Assembly (NCBI RefSeq): GCF_964340395.1
Contig: NC_135569.1
Span: 3,269,040 to 3,333,039, forward strand
Reading direction: 5' to 3'
From: Glandiceps talaboti
Lineage: Eukaryota > Hemichordata > Enteropneusta > Spengelidae
DNA length: 64,000 nt
Both the position numbers and the translations under genes were made by a program. Shown here in pieces: positions 39,164 through 50,088 of this stretch. How positions within the stretch are numbered: the stretch's first letter is position 1; every line of letters starts with the position of its first letter. The notes below the pieces were generated by a model that was not told where the DNA came from, searched no databases, and was given only the letters and a program-made list of their open reading frames with translations.

Positions 39164-41417
39164 GTTATTCATTATTAATATTCTTTGATATCGACATCGA
39201 ATATCAGTCTGAGATGTAAAAATAATTGCTTGCGGGTCGTTTAAAAGCTTTAGTCATTTGGGAAAGAGCCAGGCAATAGATACCACGACTGACTCACTAT
39301 GTAGACCAAATACACCTTTCAATTGCAGGAAGTTTTAAATGTTCCGTGGTTTAATAAATCTTAAAATGAAACATAATGGCTACTGGCTATTGTAATTATA
39401 AGCGAGTGTAACTTGCAGTTATAGTAGAAGTTCCGATTCAACGACGGATGGTGACCTGCAGACGATCCAATTAACAATGTTTCTACATTCCTCTTACTTC
39501 CTGCACTCAATGAGACTTAGTTGCTTTCAAGAAATCGTTGACCAGCCAAAGCAGTACACATTATGTAGTGTAGAACAATATGGATAAAGGATACAAATTA
39601 TCTTGACCCAAATAAATGAAAATCACCACAGCAAATACAGGTCTATTTTCACCCTTATACGAAGTATACCTTTGAACTTGTCACTGATAATTTTAGGATT
39701 ACAAAGTCATCTTTCAAATAACCAATCTCGTCATGAAATATAATCAGTGGCAGATTGCAAAATTTGGCATTAATATGACGTCTATTATTCACGATATGTA
39801 TACCAAATTAAAAACGCCGTAGTCAATTTCGCACAGGTGTTATTTTATAAGCGAAAACAAAGACCACGGGAATAATACGGCGCTATGGGTACGTATTTAT
39901 TACTGTGTTGTTAATCTGCAATTTATTGGTGTATCCGAGGTAATTTCTTCACACGGCTAAGCTTAGACAACCTTAATTAGATGAAATTGAGCTCGATAAC
40001 AGTATCTAATTTTTGAATGATAGAATAAGGTATTTTGGAGCCAATAAAACTTTTCAATCACGTGATTAGATGTTGATTGCTGCAGCTGATAAGGTGATTG
40101 TTTGAATAACTTTGTTTAATTTACGTAGGTGATGATATACACGATAAGGTGCAGTCTAACTTTAATTTCGGAAATTAAGAGTTGTAACTTTTTGTCGATG
40201 TAAGCTCGAACCACATAGCGTAAGCTTGCACAGTAAGACTCGTTTTCGGGACTTTTGGACTAAAATGAAGACATGATTTTTAGTTCAAGTAAAAATACAG
40301 TCGCTGATAGAACATACGACATTGAAATTAAAGATTAAAATATACTACAAGTAATTTTGTAATGGTTGCATTTTAGAGACGTTAATATTTTACCAAAGAT
40401 GTCGTTGGTGCTGACATGTTCAACCACTTGACTCGAGATGTATCTTAATACAGGAAATTGTGAGTGTTATTCACCAAGTATTACAGTCACGTGTCTAAGA
40501 GTGACGTTTCACATTGTATACACGTGTAACCGTCACCGTATAAAACAGAGAAACGGCAAAAAAATAGGAAACAGGAAGTTTGACCTTGCACGACTTTAGG
40601 ATACGCTTTGATGGAACATCCGTGAAGCTTAGCAATTAAAACTGGGTAACATTGAAATATGGAAAATGTTGACATATGGAAAAGTGGTCGTTGTGTAGTA
40701 TATTTCTTTCCATCTTTCCACTGTTCAAAGGTATCTGGAAATACTAAGGCCAAATAAAAACAATAGTGTGTTTCCCATTACCCGACCAACCCTAGTTTAA
40801 GCCGCTATCCCTAAACACTTTTTACATGTAAAAAGGTAAAATTGTGACAATTTTCTTCTATTTCCCTGTAGATTTTCTTGCCAAGGTATCTTTGGTTACT
40901 TTTGTAAAAAAAATCACATTCCAGAGAGAAACGATGTCATTTCAGCCTATAACAGCACAGTCTGCATACTGTGTTTGTCTACTTCTGAATCCCATAATTG
41001 TATTCATTTACTTCAAATTACACCTCGTCAACTGTTATGGAAGTATTGTGACCAACGACCATCGGAGTAATTAAAAAATAAAAATATCAACTATCCTATT
41101 TTCTGAAGTCATGTTATCAGAAACGGTTCCTTTTTTTCTTTCCAAAGTACAATAAATACAAGATACACCATACTGACCTTTGTCCAGACAAACTCTTCCC
41201 TCAACTCTCTAGTTTTTTTCACACTATACTTATTTCTGTTGTTCTCAACATTACAGTAGCAATGGTTTATAAACTCAGTAATTAAACAGGTTTATAATTT
41301 TTAAACTTCAATATTTAGAGTAATATTCTTGTTATACTCAACCGAGGTTACTTCATTTTTTCATGTCTACGTTTCGGCAACGTGACTGTTGCCTTCCTCG
41401 GGACAGTTTATAAACTT
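39164..41417. other. Non-genic AT-rich stretch
   Basis: Short frames at 40487-40753 (minus) and 40844-41074 (plus) have no recognised domain or splice context. Confidence 0.5.
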
Positions 41418-41700
41418 TTTACTCAAGGGAACATACTTGCATAAAACCTCGATAGAATTATTCTAATGTAATTGTAAGGTCGATGCATTGTCTTCTATAA
41501 TAATACAATTCTCTCCTGGCATGGTTAGAACTGTTGATTGTTTAGTAGGGATTTCTGTGACATTTTTGTACGTATAATGAATTGCGTCATCGGATAACGT
41601 ATAAGCTATATCGTAATACCAGGTTTGAGTTCAGTTAATTGCAAGTGATGGTTAAGTATGCTTCAATAAGTACAACACTGTGATTACCTTTGAAATATGT
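41418..41700 (+). repeat. Diverged interspersed repeat, copy 2
   Basis: Carries TTTTACTCAAGGGAACATAC, ATACAATTCTCTCCTGGCA, AATTGCGTCATCGGATAACG and TGCAAGTGATGGTTAAGTAT, colinear with 25351-25625. Immediately upstream (41365-41405) is CTACGTTTCGGCAACGTGAC then TGTTGCCTTCCTCGGG, an inverted motif of the kind often seen at ends of Penelope-like retroelements; that link is only suggestive. Confidence 0.6.
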
Positions 41701-41784
41701 AGGAAATATTACGCCTCAGAACGTTTAAGCTCAGCTCGTGCCACTTTAATATACTGTGGATGAATGCCCTGAAAAACCTAGAAT

Positions 41785-41815
41785 CGAGATCTCGTTTACT
41801 AGAATCGAGATCTCG
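41785..41815. repeat. Duplicated palindrome TCGAGATCTCGTT
   Basis: TAGAATCGAGATCTCGTT occurs twice in tandem with a 21-bp period; each copy contains the perfect 10-bp palindrome CGAGATCTCG. It could be a protein-binding pair or a small duplication in the adjoining interspersed repeat. Confidence 0.6.
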
Positions 41816-42667
41816 TTGAAATGGACATGGTCACATTTTTAATTTACTTAATGCCTACAAACGTCTATGCATCCTATAGGATATTACTTTAATAAACACC
41901 ATACTAATTATGAAAGCATAATTAAAAGATTCGTGTCACTTACAAATTATACCTAACAAATTGGAAATTAAAACTGACACAATATGTCATCAAATGAAGT
42001 AATCTTACATTTAACAATGTAAGGACAATCAGCTTTCCGGAAACATTTGATGACATAGACACCTGATTGTAATGACCCATATATTATCAAATGCAAATGA
42101 CACGTGCGTCATCAAAATTTGCATATCTAATATTTGTGTGATTAACACCTACTGCTTAATCAAACCACATCAACAAAATGTATGTTAATCGAATGGAAGA
42201 ATTTAAGTAAACTTGAAGCAAAGTAGAGATTAATGTTATTTTAATTCGTAGGCGTGTAATTCATGCCACCAATGACTTTCTTATACCCATATTAGGAAAT
42301 AAACACGTTTTCTATGTGATTTCAAGTAAAACGTACAATGTACGTAGTTGTTACAGCTGCTAACTGTGACATAGCAGAAACATATGGCCTTTCAAGAAAT
42401 TGCAATATGATGTCTTTGAAATTGCCGGTATGATGGGGATTACACTGACGTCATGAATAATTTATTAACCAATACGTAACCGGATAAATGTCAAACATTG
42501 CTTCTAGAACATTCCCTCGATTCTATCATTTAGTTAATTAAAATTCACCAACGTCAGTTAGTAACCGACCACGCCCCCTGTCAATAACTTAATGACGAAT
42601 GAAACGAACGACCAACACGAGTAATCGATTTGCTGTCGTAACGAAGCCCCCACTTGTTCGAACGACA

Positions 42668-43214
42668 CTATATTTACACATAAAATGAGTTCAACCGCCC
42701 ATTAAGAGGTTGGACATAACCGGACTACCCCGACTTGAGTGTAGAGCCAATATTAGTCGAGCTTTTAATTCCACTTCAGCATAGTGTTATTTGGTTCTCA
42801 TTTTTCTTACACTTTCTTTGCCGTGTCAAAAGAGAGAGGCTCTTCACTAGAACTGTAAGTGATTGATCAGTTCCATTTAATTTACTCAAATGGGAAACGG
42901 ACGCCGTATCACGACTTAGAAACACTTTTCCGTTTTTTCGCCCTGATTCCCCTCATTCATATATATATATATATATCTGTAAGTAGTTGAACATCACTGG
43001 GGCGGCATATGGTGATGGGGAAAAAGTTTAGAAATGTAAATTCCGTACGTAAAATCTTTCTAATTAAGGCGCAATAACGACATATCAACTAATAAGTCTT
43101 TTTGTTTGATCACCTACAGGAATTATATTATATAGAGACGGCGTTTAACTGACGGACAACAACCTTCATTGGACTTACAACACTACCACGCTGCTGCCCG
43201 CTGTGTGATCAAAC
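42668..43214 (+). promoter_or_regulatory. Putative promoter / 5' untranslated region of the neuropeptide gene
   Basis: Two readings are possible. (1) TTATATAG at 43128-43135 acts as a TATA-like box, with a start near TCATTG (43166-43171) and a short 5' leader. (2) A non-coding first exon lies upstream and ends at AACT/GTAAGT (42854/42855), or at a second donor-like CTGTAAGT near 42980, and joins an acceptor at CACCTACAG (43111-43119, pyrimidine-rich lead). The sequence alone does not decide between them. An (AT)n tract sits at 42958-42977. Confidence 0.35.
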
Positions 43215-43289
43215 ATGAATTCGTTACTTATATTATTGTCAATTGCCTGTGTTTTTGTAATCGTAGTTGCAGCAGAGGAAGAAAGAGCG
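43215..43289 (+). CDS. Neuropeptide precursor, exon 1 (signal peptide)
   Basis: This 25-codon coding exon begins MNSLLILLSIACVFVIVVAA and ends EEERA. It has an N-terminal Asn/Ser, a hydrophobic core of about 16 residues and small residues at the end, which is a classic secretory signal peptide; cleavage is likely after Ala20 (VVAA/EE). The ATG has A at -3, and an in-frame TGA lies three codons upstream, so the start is well fixed. The exon ends GCG followed by GTAAGT, a near-consensus donor in phase 0. The only large open exon downstream in a compatible phase begins at 48958 after CTTTCAG and supplies a Lys-Arg cleavage site as its first two residues. That fits the layout of secreted neuropeptide precursors, where a short exon carries the signal peptide and a later one the peptides. 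The join is inferred from splice signals and frame, not from a transcript. Confidence 0.85.
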
Positions 43290-45745
43290 GTAAGTTATAT
43301 TTTATGAATTTTTCACGTCAGTTTCAATAACCCAGTGTTACTTCAAATAGGTTATTAATATCTATCTTTCTACTATCAACGTTCGTCTGTGAGTGGCCTT
43401 AGTATTAATTTATATCTGCATAGAAATATTCGTTCATTACTGTATATCTATGGACTTTGTCACTTCAATTGCTACAATAAATTACGGTTTTGTATATAAC
43501 CATAATCATAAAAATCATATGCTCTTGAAATGTATGTCAATGCAAAATATTGGTTTATATTAATAACACATGGAATATTCGCTTGAGGAAATATGAAGTA
43601 TCAGTGTGTCTTTCACGTCTGCCTGGACGTAAAGTGGTACAATCAATCTATGTAAAAAGTCCGGATAGTGTTTGAGCGCTCATGTAAAAATAAAAGCCAC
43701 CAGGAAAAAGACGAGAGGTCAAAACTAGATTGCAAGTTCTTCTGAATTCATCGATCCATCGTAATTGATGAGTTTCGGTTCAGTGATTTTGAAGTATAAT
43801 GCATTTGTTTCTTCGTCATTTCGTTCTAAATGTTTGCGGTTCAAAGACTTCGCGTAAGTAAATCCCTAGTTTTAACTACAGTGATATCGCCATATCACTT
43901 ATGAGGTGATTGATTATTACGTAAGTATGTCTGAAAATGATATCCTAAATCTAAACCCGATATCCGTCTGTCTGCCCTAAATTATGAATAAAATATTAGC
44001 TTTCCTGATTAACATAATATTAGCTATAGTCAAGTGAATAATATAGAAAAACCAAACTTCTTGAAACAGTCCGTTGACGTTCCAAACTTGTCGACGTTTA
44101 TTTTTGTATTCATTTAAGCTTACAAATGAAAAGCGTAGAAAATACCATTTTCATCTGTACTGGCGTAATGTGGATTTCTATGTACGCATACATATTCAAA
44201 AGAGACAGAGAAATTGACTACATAACAACGAAACCGAAATTTTAGTATTCATATCATATAGTAATACCAATCTATAGCACTCTATATGTTTATTGATATT
44301 CATAATTCGCATTACAACCTAAATATCAGTGACAGAAGAACCAATGTAGTAGACGCCGACTTTATCTAACAGTTTCGTCCTATGTTCGTATCAAATATCC
44401 TGCCCATAATTGTCCATGACAGCTTTAAAATTAAGCCCAGAAATTTCCAATACAAATTCAATGGATGTAAAATCATACATTTTGTACCTGAAAGCATTTT
44501 CTTCTACTGTACAGAAGGCATCAAAGAAAACATTTTACTTAAAAAACAGCCAGGTGAAACTTTAAATTATCTATACCATTAACATTTAATTGTTTTGACA
44601 GTATTATGAGATGAAAAAGGTGGTTTAAAGTGTTAACTGTTCCAATCTTCCTTCCTGATACAAGTAGAGATGACTAAGACTTTGATGACACTTAATTAAA
44701 TATGTTTCAAAAAGAGAATTATTTTCACCAATAAGTGTGGGCAATAAGTTGATACAATCACAGTGTGATTTCACCAATAAGTCTAAGCAATAAGTCATTA
44801 CATCAAAGTGCCTGACAAGTGTACTAGTATAGTAGAATTTAGTTGCCAGCAAAACATTGCCGAATTTTATCTTTCGACACCCAAAGATCAGCTTATATAT
44901 GCACCCCAAATTACCTTTGATACGTACTGTATTTTCTCCGCCTATAGTTCCCTTGCATTTGAATATTCTTCCTTATACAAATATTCAGGATTATGTTGCA
45001 CTGATATGTCTGATGATGAACAGATACAGACAAATTACCATACAGAATGCTAGTATTGTCATGTCATATTTTTATCCAATATTGAAATACACCTTAGACA
45101 CTGGTATACCGTAACCAACGGCGTTGATTAGTCGTATAATGGTCAAGCGGGTGGTTTCGAGATTTTTTAAATTAGATTTCTGGTTTTATTCCATCATGTA
45201 TATCGACCTGTTTACTTTTCTGATAATATTATAATTACTCCCGTAATGAATTACGTCGTTCCTCGGACAATCAGTATATAGTGAATAAATGCAACTAGAA
45301 CAATGTGAAAAGAGGTGCAGACAACGTAGTTAAAACGTGTAAAGTTCGCCAAAATGTTACGAAAAATAACTTTTTATGAAAAACGGAAGTTAAGATTAGA
45401 CAACCTAAGAGCCAGTCTATCCTCACGTAATGAAAATGTATTACCGCGAATACAATGTCATAGAACGTTATTACGTTAAGCGAATTTTACATCTTAGAGG
45501 TCTATTTTACCTGCGTTTTCCGACACCGTACCCAAGACAATATTGTAGGTTTCCTGGATATGTACAAGCTACGAAAACAGGAGATTCATACTAATTATTC
45601 TCTCATCTCGTTCAAAAACTCCATGTATTCTCGACGACCATGATGGGTAATTACCACCATCCTGCCCACATGTATCGTCCGGTGTTTACAGACTGTAGAC
45701 GTTTTGGTATTTTGAGTCTGCCTCCCAAAATATTATGGCCAACGT

Positions 45746-45927
45746 GTAGTATTGAAGGACTGACGCAACCATTGCTTCAGCCATCCTAACTTAACTGCCA
45801 TTTTGTTTTAATTTGCGTGTCCCAATTGTCGATAAGCTTTATGCACAAGCGAAATTTAAAAAAAATCAAAATGGCAGTTAGGATAGCTGGTTCAGAAGTT
45901 GTAGTAGCATCAGTCGTTCAAGACTAC
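45746..45927. mobile_element. MITE in the neuropeptide-gene intron
   Basis: The left arm (45746-45804) starts GTAGTATTGAAGGACTGACG and ends CTAACTTAACTGCCATTTT. The right arm (45868-45927), read in reverse, starts GTAGTCTTGAACGACTGATG and ends CTATCCTAACTGCCATTTT. The arms are about 60 bp with small gaps around a roughly 60-bp centre. No coding content. No obvious target duplication. Confidence 0.7.
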
Positions 45928-46572
45928 AGGTAGGAAAAATGATGTCACGCTTTCATTTATTTTCAAATCAGTGCAAACTAGAAACTAAATTTCAAAAAAA
46001 TATGATCGTTCTGTTCAACTCAATAAACTCCATAAACCTAAAGTAACCTAAATATATTATCAATTCATGGTCTGTAACAATCAATAGAGACAAGCAATTG
46101 AGGACAATTAATATTGACAAAAAGAATGTTAAGATAATAACTGATGGAACGAATTCGAGATGTTGTTTATAATACTATGTTTAGGTGAAGTCAATTTTAA
46201 TTAATGATTGAGGGAAACGTGCGATATATCGGGTTGCCACGTGTGACTACAATTTCCTGTTCACTGAGTCAACACTCTTGAAAGGCAGCAAGGAAACGAG
46301 TACCATCATGGAGATCAGAGAGTACACACACTATTCAAGCTAAAAACATATCATATTTACCGTAGCCAGGGCACTCGATGAATACCACCATTGTTTAGAT
46401 GATGAGTCAAATCAGACAAAAACTTTGAAAATAAGCTTAAAACGTTGACGAGAAATATCAATTGGAGAGTATATTTACTGCAACCTTGTATAGTAAGTTC
46501 AAGAATTCATATCAAGTCTGTAGCCCCATCAAATGTTAGCTGTTTTAGATTGTATCTGTACACTAATCATAA

Positions 46573-46573
<1 letters not shown>

Positions 46574-46632
<59 letters not shown>
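46574..46632. repeat. (GACA)n microsatellite in the intron
   Basis: About 15 units of GACA, inside the neuropeptide-gene intron. Confidence 0.95.
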
Positions 46633-47564
46633 TTTCCTTAATTTAGGAGAATGTAGTAGGAGAATGGCAAAGTTCAACAGGTAGACATATTAGGAGGGCA
46701 AATAACCGGTGGCAATTCTCGTTTTCCGTACTGTAATTATAATACTAAAACTGTTGTTGTGATGTTTTGCATGACATACCAACATGTATGTCGGGGAACC
46801 TTTTTTCCCTTGTAAACAATGAATACAGTGTCTAATGTTGACGAATGGACAACTTTGATTTTATGAATATGATACGTTCAATCAGCTTTTTCCGTCGTAG
46901 AGTGGACCAACTGACAGTTTGCAAATAAAAGATCTCAGTGTATCAAATTATGCAGTGTTTATTTGTTAACTTTCAAACACCATGTATTTCTTAACGTTGT
47001 ATCATACTTACGGTGCGTTTAGTTTTCTTGCAGTCTTACATTTAATTACAAATGGATGAATAACTATCGTTTTTATTTATTTTTCTTTTTAAATTATCGG
47101 TTTCGAATGTAGCCAGTGACCATGATTCCAACTCCCCTCACTCAAACACTGAAATGTAGAATTTAGAAGCAAAATGAACTCTCTGTTACTGAGTACTTGG
47201 TCGGTTTCCTACTACTTCGAAAAGAAAACGTGTTTTTTAATGAATTGTATGAGCACTTGTTTTCCGTCAATCAATGAGTGGAATGGTATTTTATGACAAG
47301 GCAAACTTAGCTATTAGAAAATCAATTATTATTTATACATCTGGAAATGAGATCAAAATGTACAAAAACAAAATATATAATCAGATCATGTTGTTGGAAA
47401 ACGCACGTACTAAAATATTAACACACAAGAAGAAAATCATCGCCTGTTTTTGACGTTTGTTGTCTAATTTGCATACAGATACAGGTAAATGCTAAAATCG
47501 ACGCCAGACGTAGTAGTGCTAAACAGGAAGCTCTAGTAGACATTATTAACACACGTTATAGCGT

Positions 47565-47712
47565 ACATCATTAGCATATCTTAGCGTACATCATTAGCAT
47601 ATATTAGCGTACATCATTAGCATATCTTAGCGTACATTATTAACATACGTTTTAGCATACATCATTAGCATATATTAACGTAAATCATTAGCATATATAA
47701 GCGTACATCATA
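47565..47712. repeat. 23-24-bp tandem repeat (AGCGTACATCATTAGCATAT) in the intron
   Basis: About six to seven copies of AGCGTACATCATTAGCATAT plus TTT/ATT occur, decaying at the edges (ACGTAAATCATTAGCATATA). Each unit carries CATTAGCATAT, a TAAT-type/POU-like homeodomain core on the complementary strand. It is either a minisatellite or a homotypic binding-site cluster. Confidence 0.8.
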
Positions 47713-48957
47713 CGACTGTTTGTCAGTTATCGATATATCAAATTATGATGGATAGCTTTCCTTCTCTACTTCGATAGATTGAGGAAACATTGTCGTTACT
47801 GGATGGGAAAACGCTTCCCTTTTAAATCAAATCACACGGTTGGTAAACTTCCTGGTAATTTTGGTACGACGATCAATAAAAGTACACTCATACTGTCAAA
47901 GTTTAATCAAAATCGCTTGATTAATTACACATTAAATATCTCATAACTTTAATTTGATAATCTCTCTATTTGGTCTAAAACTGTTGTTTTAGACAATTAC
48001 TAAAATACAAATAACAATTGAAGTCATGCAATCAAAGTTTAATAAGAATGAGTTGATTTAAATACTTATTAAATATTTCACAATTTTAATTAGATAATAT
48101 TTTCTTTTTGTCATAAACACTCCTTGGAGGTGCTTAATAAAATACGGATTAAAATTAAACCCAAGATGTCAAAGGTAATTTCTTTAATAAGTGGGGTTAG
48201 TGAGTTACTTACTAAATATATCATTAGTTTGACTAGATGGTGTGTTTTTTTCATGAATTGTCGTTTTAGGCGCTTAATGGAATATAAATGATTAAAATCG
48301 CCTTATTAAAAGTTTGATTAATTTGGGGTAATTGATTTCTTACCCTGATCATTTCAACTCGATGCTCTTTTATTTTTGTCATGCACTGTATATTGACACT
48401 GTGCTCGGATGTTGATATAGGTACTTAAGATTTAAGTGCTGCTAGGAAACTCGCAATGTTAAATACACGTATTAAATTCACTAATTTTCCAAATGATGCG
48501 TTGTAATAAAATGAGCGATTGCAAGCAAGGGGTCGTTCACCGGTTATTGGCACTTTTGACAGGCAACTTATGACATCATTTGTAATTAAACAGTTCATTT
48601 CTGATATTGATCGTTGACCATAGACTGTAAACCTGGAAATTTTCTCTAAAGACTTATTTTCGCTTATTTCGCTGGAAAACAAATCGCAAAAATAAGAGGT
48701 GAATAAAATGCCTTCTTATACATGAACACAATGTATCAGTCTAGTAATTAGTCCTTGAGAACTAGCTGAAGACTGTAAAATATTGAACGTGATCAGCCTT
48801 TACTTCACATACCCATGAATTACGTAATATTGTAATCTGTAATGTCTAAATAAAGATGAGATGTTCTTCTGTGTAACATCTTTTTTGTCTGAATATACAA
48901 TTATCCAAAGAACAACGACAAATACTTTAATGAAACTTTTCTTTTATCAACTTTCAG

Positions 48958-50088
48958 AAGAGAAGCTTCAACAGACAAGAAACAGAGGCTCATCACATAA
49001 GCAAACGGCGGTCACAGCCGTGTTTTGATTATCACTTAGACCCCATAGGCTTTTACTGTAGAGGTGCTGGGAAAAGAAAGAGTTTAGCCGACAATAAGCG
49101 TTTCAGCAAAAAAGCAATTATCGATTTTGCTGCTGGTCCGCTTGATACTATTGGCAAAAAAGCATACCCAGACTTCGGAGTTGGCGGTTTTGACACAATT
49201 GGAAAGAAAGCAAGACCTGATTTTGGAGTGGGTGGATTCGATACTCTTGGCAAAAAAGCATCCCCAGATTTCGGAGTAGGCGGTTTCGATACAATTGGGA
49301 AAAAAGCAAGACCTGATTTTGGAGTTGGTGGATTCGACACACTTGGCAAAAAAGCATCCCCAGATTTCGGAGTTGGCGGTTTCGATACAATTGGAAAGAA
49401 AGCAAGACCTGATTTTGGAGTGGGTGGATTCGATACTCTCGGCAAAAAAGCATACCCAGATTTCGGAGTTGGCGGTTTCGACACAATTGGAAAGAAAGCA
49501 AGACCTGATTTTGGAGTTGGTGGATTCGACACACTTGGCAAAAAAGCATCCCCGGACTTCGGAGTTGGCGGTTTCGACACAATTGGAAAGAAAGCAAGAC
49601 CTGATTTTGGAGTTGGTGGATTCGACACACTTGGCAAAAAAGCATCCCCAGATTTCGGAGTTGGCGGTTTCGACACAATTGGAAAGAAAGCGAGACCTGA
49701 TTTTGGAGTGGGCGGATTCGATACTCTCGGCAAAAAAGCTTCTCCAGACTTCGGAGTTGGTGGTTTCGACACAATTGGAAAGAAAGCAAGACCTGATTTT
49801 GGAGTTGGTGGATTCGACACACTTGGAAAGAGAGTAAGACCTGATTTCGGAGTTGGTGGATTCGACACACTTGGCAAAAAAGCATCCCCTGACTTCGGAG
49901 TTGGCGGTTTCGACACAATTGGAAAGAAAGCAAGACCTGATTTTGGAGTTGGTGGATTCGATACTCTTGGCAAAAAAGCTTCCCCAGATTTCGGAGTTGG
50001 CGGTTTCGACACAATTGGAAAGAAAGCAAGACCTGATTTCGGAGTTGGTGGATTCGATACTCTCGGCAAACGCGAGGACGAAAAGTAG
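48958..50088 (+). CDS. Neuropeptide precursor, exon 2: one Cys-peptide plus 20 amidated 13-mers
   Basis: This exon of 376 codons plus TAG encodes a string of peptides separated by dibasic sites. In order: Lys-Arg at the splice junction; a spacer SFNRQETEAHHIS; KRR; SQPCFDYHLDPIGFYCRGA followed by Gly-Lys-Arg-Lys; SLADN; KR; FS; KK; AIIDFAAGPLDTI-GKK (49114-49161); then 19 uninterrupted 48-bp units (49162-50073). Each unit is 13 residues plus GKK or GKR, and the exon ends EDEK-stop. Gly before dibasic residues is the standard amidation signal for prohormone convertase, carboxypeptidase E and PAM processing in the secretory pathway. The 19 copies are 2 AYP..I, 7 ASP..I, 9 ARP..L and 1 VRP..L, all around PDFGVGGFDT. 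Start choice: acceptor TTTATCAACTTTCAG with a pyrimidine-rich lead, in phase with exon 1. The deduced precursor totals 401 residues. The family is unrecognised; there is a loose resemblance to echinoderm SMP/pedal-peptide-type peptides (FGxGG..D.L) and, for the Cys-peptide, to the CRG ending of elevenin. Neuropeptide precursor: very likely; exact family: unknown. Confidence 0.92.
   Translation, partial: KRSFNRQETEAHHISKRRSQPCFDYHLDPIGFYCRGAGKRKSLADNKRFSKKAIIDFAAGPLDTIGKKAYPDFGVGGFDTIGKKARPDFGVGGFDTLGKKASPDFGVGGFDTIGKKARPDFGVGGFDTLGKKASPDFGVGGFDTIGKKARPDFGVGGFDTLGKKAYPDFGVGGFDTIGKKARPDFGVGGFDTLGKKASPDFGVGGFDTIGKKARPDFGVGGFDTLGKKASPDFGVGGFDTIGKKARPDFGVGGFDTLGKKASPDFGVGGFDTIGKKARPDFGVGGFDTLGKRVRPDFGVGGFDTLGKKASPDFGVGGFDTIGKKARPDFGVGGFDTLGKKASPDFGVGGFDTIGKKARPDFGVGGFDTLGKREDEK
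49162..50073 (+). repeat. Coding tandem array: 19 x 48 bp, organised as 96-bp dimers
   Basis: Nineteen exact-length 48-bp units occur without indels. Ile-type units end ATT GGA AAG AAA and Leu-type units end CT(T/C) GGC AAA AAA. They also differ consistently at silent positions (CCA GAT TTC versus CCT GAT TTT; GGC GGT versus GGT GGA), so the amplified unit is the 96-bp Ile+Leu pair. The alternation is broken once, at unit 15 (VRP..L, starting 49834), where two Leu-type units are adjacent. The junction carries Ile-type codons GGA AAG in a Leu-type context, the mark of an unequal crossover. Because 48 is a multiple of 3 and the units lack stops in other frames, both strands show long shadow reading frames here. 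Confidence 0.97.

Larger units (their letters stand above)
43290..48957 (+). other. Intron of the neuropeptide precursor gene
   Basis: This inferred 5,668-base phase-0 intron runs from GTAAGT to TTTCAG. It contains a MITE-like inverted repeat (45746-45927), a GACA microsatellite (46574-46632) and a 23-24-bp tandem repeat rich in CATTAGCATAT (47565-47712). I saw no additional exon with both good splice sites and coding character; short open frames at 44382-44582 and 44808-45114 have no recognisable domain. An alternative exon cannot be excluded without transcripts. Confidence 0.75.

Noticed and set aside
49295-49837. Second + strand frame (MGKKQDLILELVDSTHL repeats) inside the array
   Set aside because: It is a frameshifted shadow of the neuropeptide array; silent-site variation follows the GKK frame instead.
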